This document shows positions 10,901 to 19,240 of a DNA stretch of 64,000 bases, one piece after another. Source of the stretch: Siphonodentalium dalli (Eukaryota > Mollusca > Scaphopoda > Gadilida > Siphonodentaliidae); NCBI GenBank assembly GCA_032622095.1, contig CP136065.1, positions 209,042,151 to 209,106,150 of the forward strand. Direction: 5' to 3'. The notes below the pieces were generated by a model. The model was given only the letters and a program-made list of their open reading frames with translations. It did not search any database and was not told where the DNA came from. The position numbers were made by a program, and so were the translations under genes. The stretch's first letter is position 1. Each line of letters begins with the position of its first letter.

Positions 10901-11534
10901 CAACAAACGAACCATATATGGTCGTTTATTGAAATTATTATCTGAATATTTCCCAATGGAATTATATTTCAATGAGTACTTAGTATAGAAAGGGTTGATA
11001 CGGTATAGTAGATAGCTGCGAGTATGATTTACAAATAATGATTCATGTTTATACAACTGAGCATAATTATGTCATGTTTTCTTTGTCTCACGTAGGCCCG
11101 ATGAAGTCAACGCAGAAACACTGATGGTCGATCCGGCCGGAGAGATGTATCTTGTGTCAAAGGTCAAGCCAGGCAAAATTCCAAAAATCGTTAAATTCCC
11201 CATGTCTGCATGGAATGCTAATAGGATCGAAATTCCACGTGACATAGCGATGTCATCTATAGCGGAAGTTCCTATCAACTCAACCCATAAAGATCCTTTA
11301 GGCGGAGATATATCAGCAGACGGAAGCGAGGTTCTACTGAAAATGGATGCAACCATGTATTATTGGGCCGTTACTGATGGTGATTATGTAAGTGCGCTTG
11401 CAACCGAGCCGACGGAAGTGACGTACGAAAAAGAAATGCAGGGAGAAGCTGTGGGTTGGGCATCAGATGGCAGCGGATACTACACACTCAGTGAAGGCGT
11501 CAATCAAACTATATATTTCTATAGACGACAGTGA
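1849..11534 (+). CDS. Spliced gene: membrane-anchored or secreted beta-propeller-like protein, 301 aa, three coding exons
   Basis: Joining 1849-1942, 10108-10480 and 11096-11534 gives 906 nt, 301 codons plus TGA, with phase-1 and phase-2 introns that keep one frame throughout. Residues about 6-24 are a hydrophobic segment (VAIVVFAFLAIAAVIVAS), a signal anchor or signal peptide. The body follows a family of secreted beta-propeller-like proteins that I know mainly from bacteria: SGVSTSR (53-59), FNDSGG (68-73), DWEDIAVG (100-107), FVGDIG (117-122), YRILEP, then DEVNAETLMVDP, GGDISADGS and GEAVGWASDGSGYYTLSEG. Four N-X-S/T sequons and Cys109/Cys115 suit an extracytoplasmic domain. The substrate is unknown to me. 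Assignment of exon 1 rests on phase, Kozak context and a sensible anchor, across an 8.2-kb intron; other exon 1 choices are possible. Confidence 0.72.
1954..2602. mobile_element. TTAA-flanked MITE, 649 bp including both TTAAs
   Basis: TTAA at 1954 is followed by AGGGGTACTGTAC, and the complement of the same word precedes TTAA at 2599-2602. Short terminal inverted repeats with a TTAA target duplication are the signature of piggyBac-type non-autonomous elements (established). The interior shows no transposase. It is inserted 11 bases inside intron 1, close to the exon 1 donor. Confidence 0.75.
2811..3359 (+). repeat. GCCAAAT-rich interspersed repeat, copy 1
   Basis: The unit TTTGCCAAAT recurs several times near both ends. 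The interior (AGAGGTGTTAACTTTCC, GTTTCCTGAAATTAATGG) is matched in reverse complement by 9101-9676. The ends, CCGCGCTGGA on the left and GCAGCGCGAA on the right, are weakly inverted, which suggests a DNA-type element. Confidence 0.7.
3360..3681. other. Unassigned non-coding stretch
   Basis: Nothing is recognised apart from a pyrimidine tract and a good splice acceptor at its right end (CTCTTTTTCTTACAG, ending at 3681). Confidence 0.4.
3682..4077 (+). CDS. Candidate orphan terminal exon, cysteine-rich, 131 codons
   Basis: A strong acceptor (CTTTTTCTTACAG) is followed at once by an open phase-0 frame to TGA at 4075-4077. The translation begins TYPRCEPVIAGHC and holds ten cysteines spread along its length, for example CTTRLQSC, RLCSAMC and CMEIVDI. 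The stretch looks richer in G+C than its flanks. I recognise no family. A secreted Cys-rich domain is possible but unproven, and frames also stay open on the other strand, so chance is a real alternative. No matching phase-0 donor was identified upstream. The same bases lie inside intron 1 of the propeller gene. Confidence 0.28.
   Translation, partial: TYPRCEPVIAGHCNVKQRKREFLFRSTNMPPVECTTRLQSCVEHKWFISILCSFNWLRRSAHGFNCQTQSEVQIISQMNVLANRLCSAMCSVYDAACMEIVDIIQGLRIVPFMSCTTQTIRFYIFSTTGPP
4161..4998. mobile_element. Inverted-repeat element, 838 bp
   Basis: Arms of about 110 bp at 4161-4277 and 4892-4998 are reverse complements. Paired words include GATCATGCCATGAATCTC, CTACTCTGGCTA, CCAGTACAAAACCTGGGAAC and GACAGGGAACTTTATAA, with a few mismatches. 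No transposase frame lies inside. A second hairpin (4315-4455) is nested within. Confidence 0.7.
4315..4455. repeat. Nested foldback palindrome, about 141 bp
   Basis: GTTATCTTCGG, AACATCG, GGAGATTTAATACCTGGATG on the left pair with the complement on the right, ending in GATAAC. Arms are about 50 bp around a loop of about 40 bp, which itself contains a TGAACC...GATTCA pairing. Confidence 0.75.
5000..5855. other. No gene or repeat recognised
   Basis: Only short open frames without recognisable similarity occur. I see no splice-site arrangement that would join them. Confidence 0.4.
5856..6356 (-). mobile_element. TTAA-flanked MITE, family B copy 1
   Basis: TTAA stands at both ends. The right end, read in complement, is TTAAAGGCACG, the same terminus as the copies at 37811 and 45161. 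Shared interior words in complement include ACATAACAA, GACAGACTTTGT (read here directly), AACGCTCTTTAT-like and GGCGGTTTTTGACGG. It lies opposite in orientation to the other two copies and is the most diverged of the three. Confidence 0.7.
6543..7645. mobile_element. Long-TIR DNA element, about 1.1 kb
   Basis: ATAGTCCTTG at 6543 and CAAGGACTAT at 7636-7645 mark the ends. Terminal inverted repeats of about 120 bp follow, sharing GACAACAAACCCACGC, GACGCGGCTCGTGTGAGTGG, AATTACATGTGGACTTTCGT and GTGCACAATACCAC. TA dinucleotides near the tips would fit a Tc1/mariner-type target (inference). Inside are three imperfect direct repeats around TTCTTC...ATATCTCCGTTATTTCGT (6670-6790) and a hairpin, GGACAATCC...GGATTGTCC (6880-6921). 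No transposase is present. Confidence 0.75.
7786..8015 (+). repeat. Interspersed repeat, segments A and B
   Basis: Segment A (TCCAGTAGCTCGTCCATTAA to AACAAAGTCTAGGATAT) and segment B (GTTAAGGTACAAGTTGGCTT to CACTATATCGCTGCAT) both recur, rearranged and partly inverted, at 8387-8720. No coding function is visible. Confidence 0.65.
8387..8720. repeat. Rearranged foldback copy of segments A and B
   Basis: The order here is A (8390-8497), B in inverted orientation (8498-8590), then A inverted (8600-8720). The two A copies could pair across B. The inverted B shares ATGCAGCGATATAGTGTTCG and GCCCACTTGTACCTTAAC with 7940-8015 in complement. Confidence 0.65.
8775..8885 (-). repeat. Interspersed repeat with the word TATAGTCCCAGACATGTT
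   Basis: TATAGTCCCAGACATGTT, AGAGCAACGCTCGGCATGTT and TATAACATGCTACTGTG match the complement of 12995-13085. These are two inverted copies of one family. Confidence 0.6.
9101..9676 (-). repeat. GCCAAAT-rich interspersed repeat, copy 2
   Basis: This is the reverse-complement counterpart of 2811-3359. ATTTGGCAAAA recurs near both ends, and TAATGGTATT, AGTTAACACCTCTAT and CAGTTAACATGCTATCATTA match in the interior. Both copies lie in intron 1 in opposite orientation and could form a very long hairpin in the pre-mRNA. Confidence 0.7.
9700..10100 (+). repeat. 3' end of intron 1, duplicated at 29258-29840
   Basis: Shared words include CTGCGACCC, GAGTCCGGTAAAAG, TGTAGTTGG, TTTGAAGGATTAGTTG, TTTTAACGGAATTCTGAG, CCAATATATTTTATATT, GCGTTACCATTTCTGAC and GGTTTTCTTGTTC. 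The similarity stops at about 10100, seven bases before the exon 2 boundary. Confidence 0.75.
10108..10480 (+). CDS. Coding exon 2: N-terminal half of the propeller domain
   Basis: The acceptor TTATAG|GTATAG and donor TTG|GTGAGT bound 373 nt. The exon enters in phase 1 and leaves in phase 2. It carries the most recognisable family motifs: SGVSTSR, VLYTFNDSGG, GETLATYTI, DWEDIAVG, CIFVGDIG and RTIYRILEP. In the bacterial relatives, as I remember them, the DWEDIA and GDIGDN blocks are the best conserved part; here the final DN of that block is replaced by SK. The sequon NAS lies just after it. Confidence 0.85.
10481..11095 (+). other. Intron 2 of the propeller gene, 615 bp
   Basis: Runs from GTGAGT to TCTCACGTAG. 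Bases about 10735-10990 belong to an interspersed repeat also visible at 700-800 and, more weakly, at 30520-30600 and 41945-42100 (shared TTATTCATCTGGAGG, TTCAGGAAA, GAATATTTCCCA). Confidence 0.75.
11096..11534 (+). CDS. Coding exon 3: C-terminal half of the propeller domain and stop
   Basis: The exon starts after CACGTAG, and its first base completes a Trp codon. The translation PDEVNAETLMVDPAGEMYLV matches the acidic glutamate-containing block of the family (D-x-E-A-L-x-V-D-P in relatives). GGDISADGSEVLL and GEAVGWASDGSGYYTLSEG follow, both family hallmarks. The frame ends YFYRRQ-TGA. Sequons NST and NQT are present. Lengths of the known relatives suggest the domain is complete. Confidence 0.85.
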
Positions 11535-11855
11535 TTTATTGTGCCTATATACACTCCGCGTACAGATCGAAATGAAGGTGAAGCAGACACCATGTCATGT
11601 TACAAGCAACAAATTGTATAGAGTTACCCTTCTTGAATTGTGTAAGGGTGAACCAAGCTACATGCAGAGATCAGTCCCCTGCTAAACAGTAATTACCGCT
11701 GTCGGCACCTACACATAATGTGAACAAATCACTCATTGATTTATATTTGAGACTTTTGTAGGTTACAATTTATTCTGCATTATTCTGAGAAACTGTCTTT
11801 CATTTGAAAATTGTCTAGATCAAGCCAGAATGAGTTGGAACTGACAAAACACTTC

Positions 11856-11861
11856 AATAAA
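11856..11861 (+). terminator. Polyadenylation signal AATAAA
   Basis: A canonical AATAAA lies about 320 bases past the TGA and is followed by T-rich sequence. It is the best candidate for the 3' end of the propeller mRNA. Confidence 0.55.
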
Positions 11862-11879
11862 AAAAATGTTATAATTTAT

Positions 11880-12420
11880 TAAGAAAGCACACATGCCGTC
11901 AGCGGTCAGACATATAACGTAGCGAGGGGGCTGAACTCTGAGGGGGATGTAGAATCCGCCTTGAAGCAATTCTGGCTGTTGATTGGTGGATTACCACTGT
12001 GGGGAAAATAAAATCATACCTCTGCGTAATTATGGCGATAAATTTTATGTAAAGTGTCAGGAAGATTCTGGGAGGGGTTCCGACGTTGTGGAAGGGGTCT
12101 GGGTATGTTTTATGCTGCTGATGTTTTATGTACAGAAAGTGGGGAAGTTGTGAAAATGCAAGATTTTACTTTAGAAAAAAAACCGAAAAGGATCCAATTC
12201 TTTTTACCAAATTGTAAATTCGGTGACGTGCTAAGGGAAAATTAACCACTTGAAATTCAAATAGGCTTAATCCATTGCCGGCGGGACTTATAGTTAACAC
12301 TGTCGCCTATGGAAAGTAATCGGTTGTTTGTAACAATAATTAGTAGACGAAATGCTAACTTTAACCATTTCTTTACTAACAGGATTGTGCACCCATTTAT
12401 ATACAGTATATACAGTGTTG
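11880..12420. other. Intergenic, nothing recognised
   Basis: Short open frames only. No repeat partner was noticed within the window. Confidence 0.4.
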
Positions 12421-12876
12421 TTAAAGGTACTCAATCCGATCAGACCTTCCCATATCATCAATATACAACAACAACATTTCTTCAAAATACGCTTTAATTA
12501 TCAGAATCGATTAATTGCAACAAAATAATGCTAACCATTGTCAACTATGGTATCAAATTTCCAAAACGTGTTATTTATCAACATTTTGTTCAACGAAATA
12601 TGGCCGTATTTTCACTTGAGTATCATGGAATTTGGCCGCATTACCACTTGATTTTAGAGTTATCCATCTTCATACGCAATTTTTGTCCGAGGCCGTCAGT
12701 TTGACGGCGTTTGTCTGGGCCACAAATAATTGCACACCTCGAGAAATAACAAACTTCAAAAATCGATATATGATCACTCTGAGCTCTGAACTCGTTGATT
12801 CGAATCAAATATATTTTACCCCTGAAGCCAAATATATAGTAATTCGGGAGTGTTAATTCGGATAGTGCAGCTTTAA
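12421..12876. mobile_element. TTAA-flanked MITE, family C copy 1
   Basis: The left end is TTAAAGGTACTCAATCCGAT; the right end is ATTCGGATAGTGCAGCTTTAA. The interior matches 23856-24303 in inverted orientation, with shared words such as TTTCAACATTTTGTTCAACG-like, CACTTGATTTTAGAGTT and TTTACCCC(T/C)GAAG. No transposase. Confidence 0.75.
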
Positions 12877-12994
12877 CAAACATCACCAATTGCAATTGTG
12901 ATTCAAATATTCATTTGAAAAATCTATGTTGTTTTGCTGACTATTTTTCAATTCTTAGATTTGTTTAATTCATGACTTAACTGTCTTATAACCA

Positions 12995-13116
12995 TAGGGG
13001 CTATGACACAGTAGCATGTTATATTTACGTATCCGAAACATGCCGAGTGTTGCTCTTTAACATGTCTGGGACTATACACCACGTTGCTCTTTAACATGTC
13101 TGTGACTATACAACAT
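12995..13116 (+). repeat. Interspersed repeat with an internal 34-bp duplication
   Basis: It is the inverted partner of 8775-8885. The block TTGCTCTTTAACATGTCTG...ACTATACA occurs twice in tandem (13050-13083 and 13084-13116). Confidence 0.65.
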
Positions 13117-13404
13117 AATATTTGTAAAAATAACTACTTTGAGCAAGATTATTCTCTTATTTGAAAGCCATATTGGTCACGGCAGTATAGCATAAAGAAC
13201 ACAATAATGTAATTGCAACAGTTGATGTTTACAGAACAATGGTTTCATCTCGTTAATGGGGGATTATTGCTGATGAGAATAAGAACACACAATATATATA
13301 TATTATTCGCATTCTTCTTAAAGTGATGTGAAACACTCCGGAAGGTTGATAAAATAGAAATGGAGAATAATCTTGCTCAAAGTAGTTATTTTTACAAATA
13401 TTAT
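13115..13404. mobile_element. MITE with 42-bp terminal inverted repeats, 290 bp
   Basis: ATAATATTTGTAAAAATAAC at the left, continuing through CTACTTTGAGCAAGATTATTC, is perfectly or nearly perfectly complemented at 13363-13404. The interior has no coding capacity. Confidence 0.8.
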
Positions 13405-14928
13405 ATCCAAATTGACAACCCACACCGCCATTCTTATGTTAATTACATGCAGTGAATCTTGATGGCGAAATCGTTTTCGTTAGTTTATCGCTAATAGTTG
13501 CCTCCCGAATCGAGATGTAAATATCTACAATTCAGCATAGTTTCGACGATGTTTTCTATGGAGTGGTACGGTCGATTTGCTTGAGATTTTCGGCGATATT
13601 AGTAGAATACTATATTCCTCCAACATGTACATATTATACTTTTAATAATGTTGATTTTAGAAACTTTTATATTATTTCGCATGTACTCATTGCGAAGGGC
13701 TTGAGTCACTTTTGTAGTAAAAACAAACACACATTGTTACGTTGATATAAACCACGAGGACTCAATCGCTTCTTCATAGCAATATTTAGACCAATTGAAT
13801 GTTAGTTAACTTCCTTGTCCTCCGCAGTCATGATTGATCATACGCACGGATCGAGGCTTGTTATTCCGTCACTATAGGTTACAATACACCAAATAATTTG
13901 CATAGGCCTCAGTGGTAACAAATCCCGCTGCCCTATATTCGCAGGAAATGGTTGACCCTGCACGAGTATTACAAATTAAAGAACGTCCTTTTAGACACAC
14001 GAAAATGTGCCAAAAAGTACTTGTCAACGTATTGTGTCACACTGCAGCTTGACAAACGTCACACTACCCTTAAAATGGAGGGAAAAAATGACATCGAAAA
14101 ACTCAAACCCCTCCCATAAATTATTTCGCCAATTGGACAGCCATAACTGTTCACCATGTGGCTATATTTGGTGTTTCTCGTCGGGAAACACTTTTAAGTG
14201 CATTTTTTCGTGCACTTTTCATCCATGTATATATATCATTGACCATTCAGCGGCCAGGTTTTTTTTATGCTGATCCTAGCTTGGGGTGCCAGGGGAAACC
14301 ACTCTTCTAATTTGTATTTGGTGTATTATAACCATAAACAAACAGCATGGTATACCGATTTAGTATGGCACTGTTTTTTAATTTGTTTGTGAAATATGAT
14401 GTTGGGTTATGCTCCTTGTATCGAATTCGCAAAACGACGATATCCATAGTTACATATCATGTTATTGTTGAATATAACAATAATTTTAATACGACCTTGC
14501 CTAAACATACATACAAGGCTCGTCCTGATTGGCCAGTATCATGTATTCCCATCGAGAGACGACTGTCGTTTTGTGGTACAATTCTATCAGTGAAATTCTT
14601 CCAACGCCTCACACTTTCAGAAGTCAACAACACGGGCATTGGTTAATAATGTCATGCTATAAACTGAAGAAAGAGACATATAATGACTACCTACTGTACT
14701 ATACTGAATTTTATTTACAAAATAAGTCTTAACTAAACTTTTTTTTTACATAAAGACAATGAAAAGGGGTCGCCGTTGAAAAGTGACGTCATGTTTGATG
14801 TTACAGTTCTAAGAGAAGAACTGTTTGGTGGAAAATCATACCACGCAGAGCTAGAAACTGAGCTATTATATAGCAGGTTGAACGTATGTCACTACAATTT
14901 CGACCATAAACAAAGCCTCGAATTACAA
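13405..14928. other. Non-coding, with a directly repeated segment
   Basis: Bases about 13655-13748 (ACTTTTATATTATTTCGCA, TTGCGAAGGGCTTGAGTC, AGTAAAAACAAACAC, TTACGTTGATAT) recur in the same orientation at 15127-15212. Nothing else was recognised. Confidence 0.5.
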
Positions 14929-15074
14929 AAGAAATAAATGCACTGCGCATCGGCGTGTATAGTATAATTTGACCACAGAAACAGATTGTAGGATCCGCTT
15001 CACGTCGTCCTACAATCAGTTTCTTTGTTGTCAAATTCTACTATACACGCCGATGCGCAGTGTATTTATTTCTT
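14929..15074. repeat. Foldback palindrome, about 146 bp
   Basis: AAGAAATAAATGCACTGCGC, ATCGGCGTGTATAGTA, ATTTGAC and ATTGTAGGA on the left are complemented on the right, ending in TTATTTCTT. Arms are about 62 bp with few mismatches; the centre is near 15001. Confidence 0.85.
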
Positions 15075-15426
15075 AATAGTTTAACTTCAGGATGTGCCTG
15101 ACCTGACGATAATGTTGTTTTAGCGACTTTTATATTATTTCGCAAAAATACCCGTTGCGAAGGGCTTGAGTCCCTTTAATAGTAAAAACAAACACGCCTC
15201 TTTACGTTGATATGAATAGTTTGGTAAAAACAAATAGTAACAAGTATACACTGATCCACTCGCAACAGCTTATTATTGCATCAAAACTTGGCCTATACAT
15301 GACCTCGTGTTCAGAAATAATGGTTATTGGCGAGTTGCATTGTGGGGAAACGCCTCAATGTTTCCAACCAGCCTCGAATACCATTTGCTACAGTCCAACT
15401 TCGAGTGCCAACTTAGTTGGTTGATT
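15075..15426. other. Non-coding stretch 3' of the P450 exon
   Basis: It contains the second copy (15127-15212) of the segment at 13655-13748. No reading frame of note. Confidence 0.45.
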
Positions 15427-15677
15427 TTATTCACTTAAATTTTCTGACGTCACGTCTGTTAGGAAGACCGCTGGTCCCAAAACGTCAGATTCACGCATGA
15501 CGTCAGATGCACGCATGACGTAATCCGTGGGAAGCGTCCCTGCGACACATTCGTGAGATTCATAAGATAGTTTGTCGACGCCAGTATCTGGTTCGAATGC
15601 ATGCTTCAGTATGAGATTAGAGATGATTAGAAACGTGATGAGTTCGGCGTAACTCTGGCCAGGACACGACCTGTAAC
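15427..15677 (-). CDS. Terminal exon of a CYP2-like cytochrome P450
   Basis: On the minus strand a good acceptor (TATCTTTCGTTTTCAG) precedes GT-TAC-AGG-TCG-TGT-CCT-GGC. This gives (G)YRSCPGQSYAELITFLIISN, the heme-binding loop with its axial cysteine (codon at 15664-15666), followed by the start of helix L. The first residue is split by a phase-1 intron right before the conserved Gly-x-Arg, which is where CYP2-type genes place their last intron (established). The tail is about 25 residues longer than usual and carries a small duplication (MRASDV/MRESDV), created by a repeated GCATGACGTCAGAT-like stretch. Such enzymes are microsomal mono-oxygenases; the substrate cannot be inferred. No upstream exon (I-helix, ExxR, PERF) was found in the window. 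Confidence 0.75.
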
Positions 15678-15740
15678 CTGAAAACGAAAGATAAATTACT
15701 TCATTGAAGTTCAACGAATAATTATTTGGAGAGCAGGGTG

Positions 15741-16207
15741 TTAACCCTTTCAGTGCCAGGTCCGATTTTTGTATCAACCCATATACCCTGTGCCAATGCA
15801 TTCTCTTATATATGCGAGTCTCGCCTCGCATATATAAGAGAATGCATTGGCCTAACACTTTTTCATCATTTATCAGCATTTGTTATTATTTTTTACAATT
15901 TTTTACAATTTTAATAATTTTTTCTTATATTCTTTAACAGACTTATTTTGTAGGTTTAGTGCCAGGGAATCTTACTTTTTTCATGGGCATCAAAATTATT
16001 ACTATGAATACTTGGTGATAGTTTTGAGTTATAACATGCCCCTAAGGTTTTATCCAGTTTGTTTTTAAAATTCGCTATAGCATGCTTAAGCATACCCAAA
16101 AACAATTTCAACCCAAAAAAAATAATTATTTGTTATTTTTTTAGGGCCGATTTTACAGACCGTAAATTAGGGCCGGTGAGATCGGCCCCTGGCACTGAAA
16201 GGGTTAA
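15741..16207. mobile_element. TTAA-flanked MITE with TTAACCCTTTCAGTGCCAGG ends, 467 bp
   Basis: The ends are near-perfect inverted copies of TTAACCCTTTCAGTGCCAGG, and TTAACCC termini are typical of piggyBac-type elements. It contains a palindromic core (15791-15852: CCAATGCATTCTCTTATATA... and its complement). It sits 63 bases upstream of the P450 acceptor, inside that gene's last intron. Confidence 0.85.
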
Positions 16208-16679
16208 TGGAACATATTAGATCGACGTGGGTAAAATCGATATATCTGGGCGATTGGCGACGGTGATTCACGCGTGGTAAGCGTTGATTGCTATTGAATA
16301 GATTCAGCACGTGTTTTCTCTAAAGTTTGCTTGAACGAAAACGAAGATTTTAGCGCTCATTCTGCGTTCGGCTTCTAAGGTGCACGGTTGGCCCACCCTC
16401 CCACCCAAAATTAGTAAAGAAGATAATTATTCGATTATATTGACTTTTGAAAAAGTTGATCATCAATACATATGAGAATGTATATTGCAAAAGTTAGTTT
16501 CATTGTATGATAAATGTCTTATGATGTGCACAATTTATTGGAAGCAAATGACGTTAACCTGAATTTCTACATTAAAAACTTCGTTTTTACAATTCGTAGT
16601 TGTTATTCATAAAGCATTTATGTTTGTTCTAGTGACACGAGTTAAAACACAAAGTGTATTTACATAAACTTTCATGATC
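16208..16679. other. Probable P450 intron or intergenic DNA, nothing recognised
   Basis: No P450-like coding segment is readable on the minus strand, and no repeat partner was noticed. Confidence 0.35.
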
Positions 16680-16930
16680 CCTTCCATGTTTGGAACTTCC
16701 TGAAATTTTGCGAAAACTCTGTGCCAATGCAATTCTCTTGCATATGTGAGCCTCGCATATATAAGAGAATGCATTGGCATGTAACAGTGATTACCTTGAT
16801 CTTGAAAGCTAATGCATTCTCTTATATATCTGAGGCTCTAGATAGAGATATTCCTCTTCCATTCAAGGGGGGGGGGGGGGTCTGCAGATTTTTTACCCAT
16901 ACACAATGCGGGGGGGGGGGGGTCTGGTCG
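16680..16930. repeat. Palindromic-core repeat fragment with two poly(G) tracts
   Basis: GTGCCAATGCAATTCTC, GCCTCGCATATATAAGAGAA and TGCATTGGC form the palindromic core (16720-16780), and a half-core follows at 16803-16830. Runs of 14 G (16867-16880) and 13 G (16910-16922) are each followed by TCTG. The left flank CTTCCTGAAATTTTGCGAAA matches the termini of the elements at 18213 and 20191. Confidence 0.65.
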
Positions 16931-17040
16931 GAAAAAATTAGTAATGCAAATGTTTTCCTACACTGAAATGTACTCATGTTTGTCCTCTATTAACCTTATA
17001 TAGACTCTTATCTGCACACGAATATATCATTTAGAACACT

Positions 17041-18086
17041 TTTAGCTCGCTGTACATAGTACCTATATAGTCCGGGAGCTAATAGGGGTACCCTTGCACC
17101 CCCCCTGGGACTTAACTTCACCCCACTCATTTTGTTCCTTATTATGTCCTTCAACTTTTAAGCAATGTTAACAAGAAAAAAAAGTGGCCGTGTAGACTCC
17201 AGACAAGATGGCGTCCATCATGGCCGCCGTTTTTCAGCCCAGACCATAAGTCAGTTTTATGCAAATTATAGCGGGAAAATCTTGTAAAATGTATACAAAT
17301 GTATATATTTTCGTGAAGCTGAGACATAATGACACATTTTTGAGCCAAAATTGAAACTCACCATCCAAGATGGCCGCCAAAATGGCCACCGGAAGTTGAA
17401 AATATAACATTTTTTCACAAATATCTTCTAGATCAATTCATGCTGTTTGGAACTGGTTGAGTAATGCAACTTTATTTTGTATTTTGTATATTAACTGATC
17501 ATTGGAGCAACGAAATATGCAATTATTGGGGTCCTAACCCCTTCCGATCCCTCAAAAATTCGATTTTACAGAATGCGGTATAAAATTTCACAAAAAAATC
17601 ACAATTGGGATTCTAGTCATATTTCAACAAGAAATGAACAGAACTTTGTAATGTAAGTGAAGCATATCATTAACTATTAATGTTCCAAATCACTGGGACC
17701 AAAATTCTTACTTTGGCTCAAAATAGCTGCCAATATGGCCACCAAAATATGGAAAATGGTAAATATTACACCAGCGTGTCCTGCAATCGCTTACAAGTTG
17801 TGGTTGATGTATACAATTGGCTAATCTGTATTATATACATTGCATACTAACATGTCTGATGCACCATGGATCATTTTTACTATTGTCACCACTGACATCA
17901 CCAGAAATATGGGATTTTTCTCTCACAAACTTGACAAAAATATTGGCAAAAATTAACTTATATCAGTTACATTTGTGTATAATATGTTTATATGTACCAT
18001 GATATATGTAAATAGTGTACAAATGTTATCTCGATGCCTATGTGTTATAAACATAGGTCAAGCGAATAAAGAATTGAATTGAATTG
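17041..18086 (+). mobile_element. Likely LINE-type retroelement 3' end or non-autonomous derivative
   Basis: The segment ends in AATAAAG followed by (AATTG)3 at 18065-18086; short GAATT-type tandem tails after AATAAA are typical of CR1/L2-like LINE 3' ends (established for the superfamily). Upstream are several copies of AAGATGGC(C/G)GCC-like words (17205, 17217, 17366, 17380), close to the YY1 binding consensus. No reverse transcriptase frame is readable, so this would be a 3' UTR piece. Confidence 0.45.
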
Positions 18087-18212
18087 GCATATCGCCCAAG
18101 TACAAACTTATCAATTTCATGCACCCGAACAAGTCCATAAGATGTCTTTAATTGCAATAAAGCAGTAAACAAATAATAAATAACATCCCGTTGATAGTAA
18201 GGATACACATCA

Positions 18213-18726
18213 TTACCCTACCATGACTGGAGCTTCCTGATTTTTTGCGAAAACCCTTTGTCGCCTCGCATATACAAGAGAATGCATTGGCCTAACAAAT
18301 TTTATATTATTTTTTATATTTGTTAAAAAATGTAAGAAAAAATGAAAAAAATGACAAAAAATTGTTAAGGAATGTAAGAAATGTGATAATTTTTTTTACA
18401 AAATTGTTAAAGAATGTAAGAAAATATGATAAAAAGTGATAAAGAATGTTAAAAAAAAATGAAAATAAAAATAAAAATAAAATTGTCAAAGAAGTAAGAT
18501 AAAATGATACAATTGTTAAAGAATATAAGAACAAATGATAAACATTCTTATAATTTTTTATAATTTTTTCTTACATTCTTTAACAATTGTTATAACAATT
18601 GTTAAAGAATGTAAGAACAAATTATCAAAAATTAAAAAAATTGTTAAAGAATGTAAAAAAAATAGATAAAAAAAAAATGCATTGGCACAGGGTGTTTAAT
18701 GTTGCACCAGCGCATGAAAGAGTTAA
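18213..18726. mobile_element. Palindromic-core MITE with an AT-rich repetitive interior
   Basis: The left end TTACCCTACCATGACTGGAG and right end GCGCATGAAAGAGTTAA are diverged versions of the termini of 20191-20454. The interior (18300-18670) is built from many imperfect copies of TTGTTAAAGAATGTAAGAAA in both orientations. A core half-site lies at each end (18268-18297 and 18676-18690). Confidence 0.65.
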
Positions 18727-18929
18727 TGCATATTGGATGTGGTGCCAGTAGGTGACAACACAATAATGCTCAGCAGCCAGCTGTGGTAAGATAAGAAGTT
18801 GATGCCTCAATTTCATTCGCACAACTGTTTTATACACGGAGTACACAAAACCGTGGAATGATTTGTACATGTGCATATGTATCAATGTGGAAATTTAGCA
18901 AATATATAACACTAGCTGGCTATTTAGGG

Positions 18930-19240
18930 ATTTCTTTGTGATCGCCTCCGTCTGGGCAGAATATACAGCGTCTGGACAAACTATTGTTCGATTGGTCCAG
19001 AAACATGCCTACATGAGCGAGGTCAAGGTCAAGGTCGCACGTGAATTTGGACCCGCCCATATTGTTCCCGGGATCAAAGTAGGCCTATATATACAAAATT
19101 TGAGTCGGATCTGTCGAGGTCCAGAAACATGCCTATATGAGCGCATATGAGCAAGGTCAAGGACACGGTCCTACATACATACATACATACACACAGACAG
19201 AATTTCCAAAAGACAGAATTTCCAAAATATATAATAGACA
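18930..19240 (+). mobile_element. Retroelement tail with GAGGTCAAGGTCAAGG motif and CATA microsatellite
   Basis: CCAGAAACATGCCTA appears twice (18999 and 19120), each followed by GAGC and a GGTCAAGG run. The segment ends in (CATA)n, CACACAGACAG and a duplicated AAAGACAGAATTTCC. This looks like a SINE or LINE 3' end with its microsatellite tail; no coding region is visible. Confidence 0.45.
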
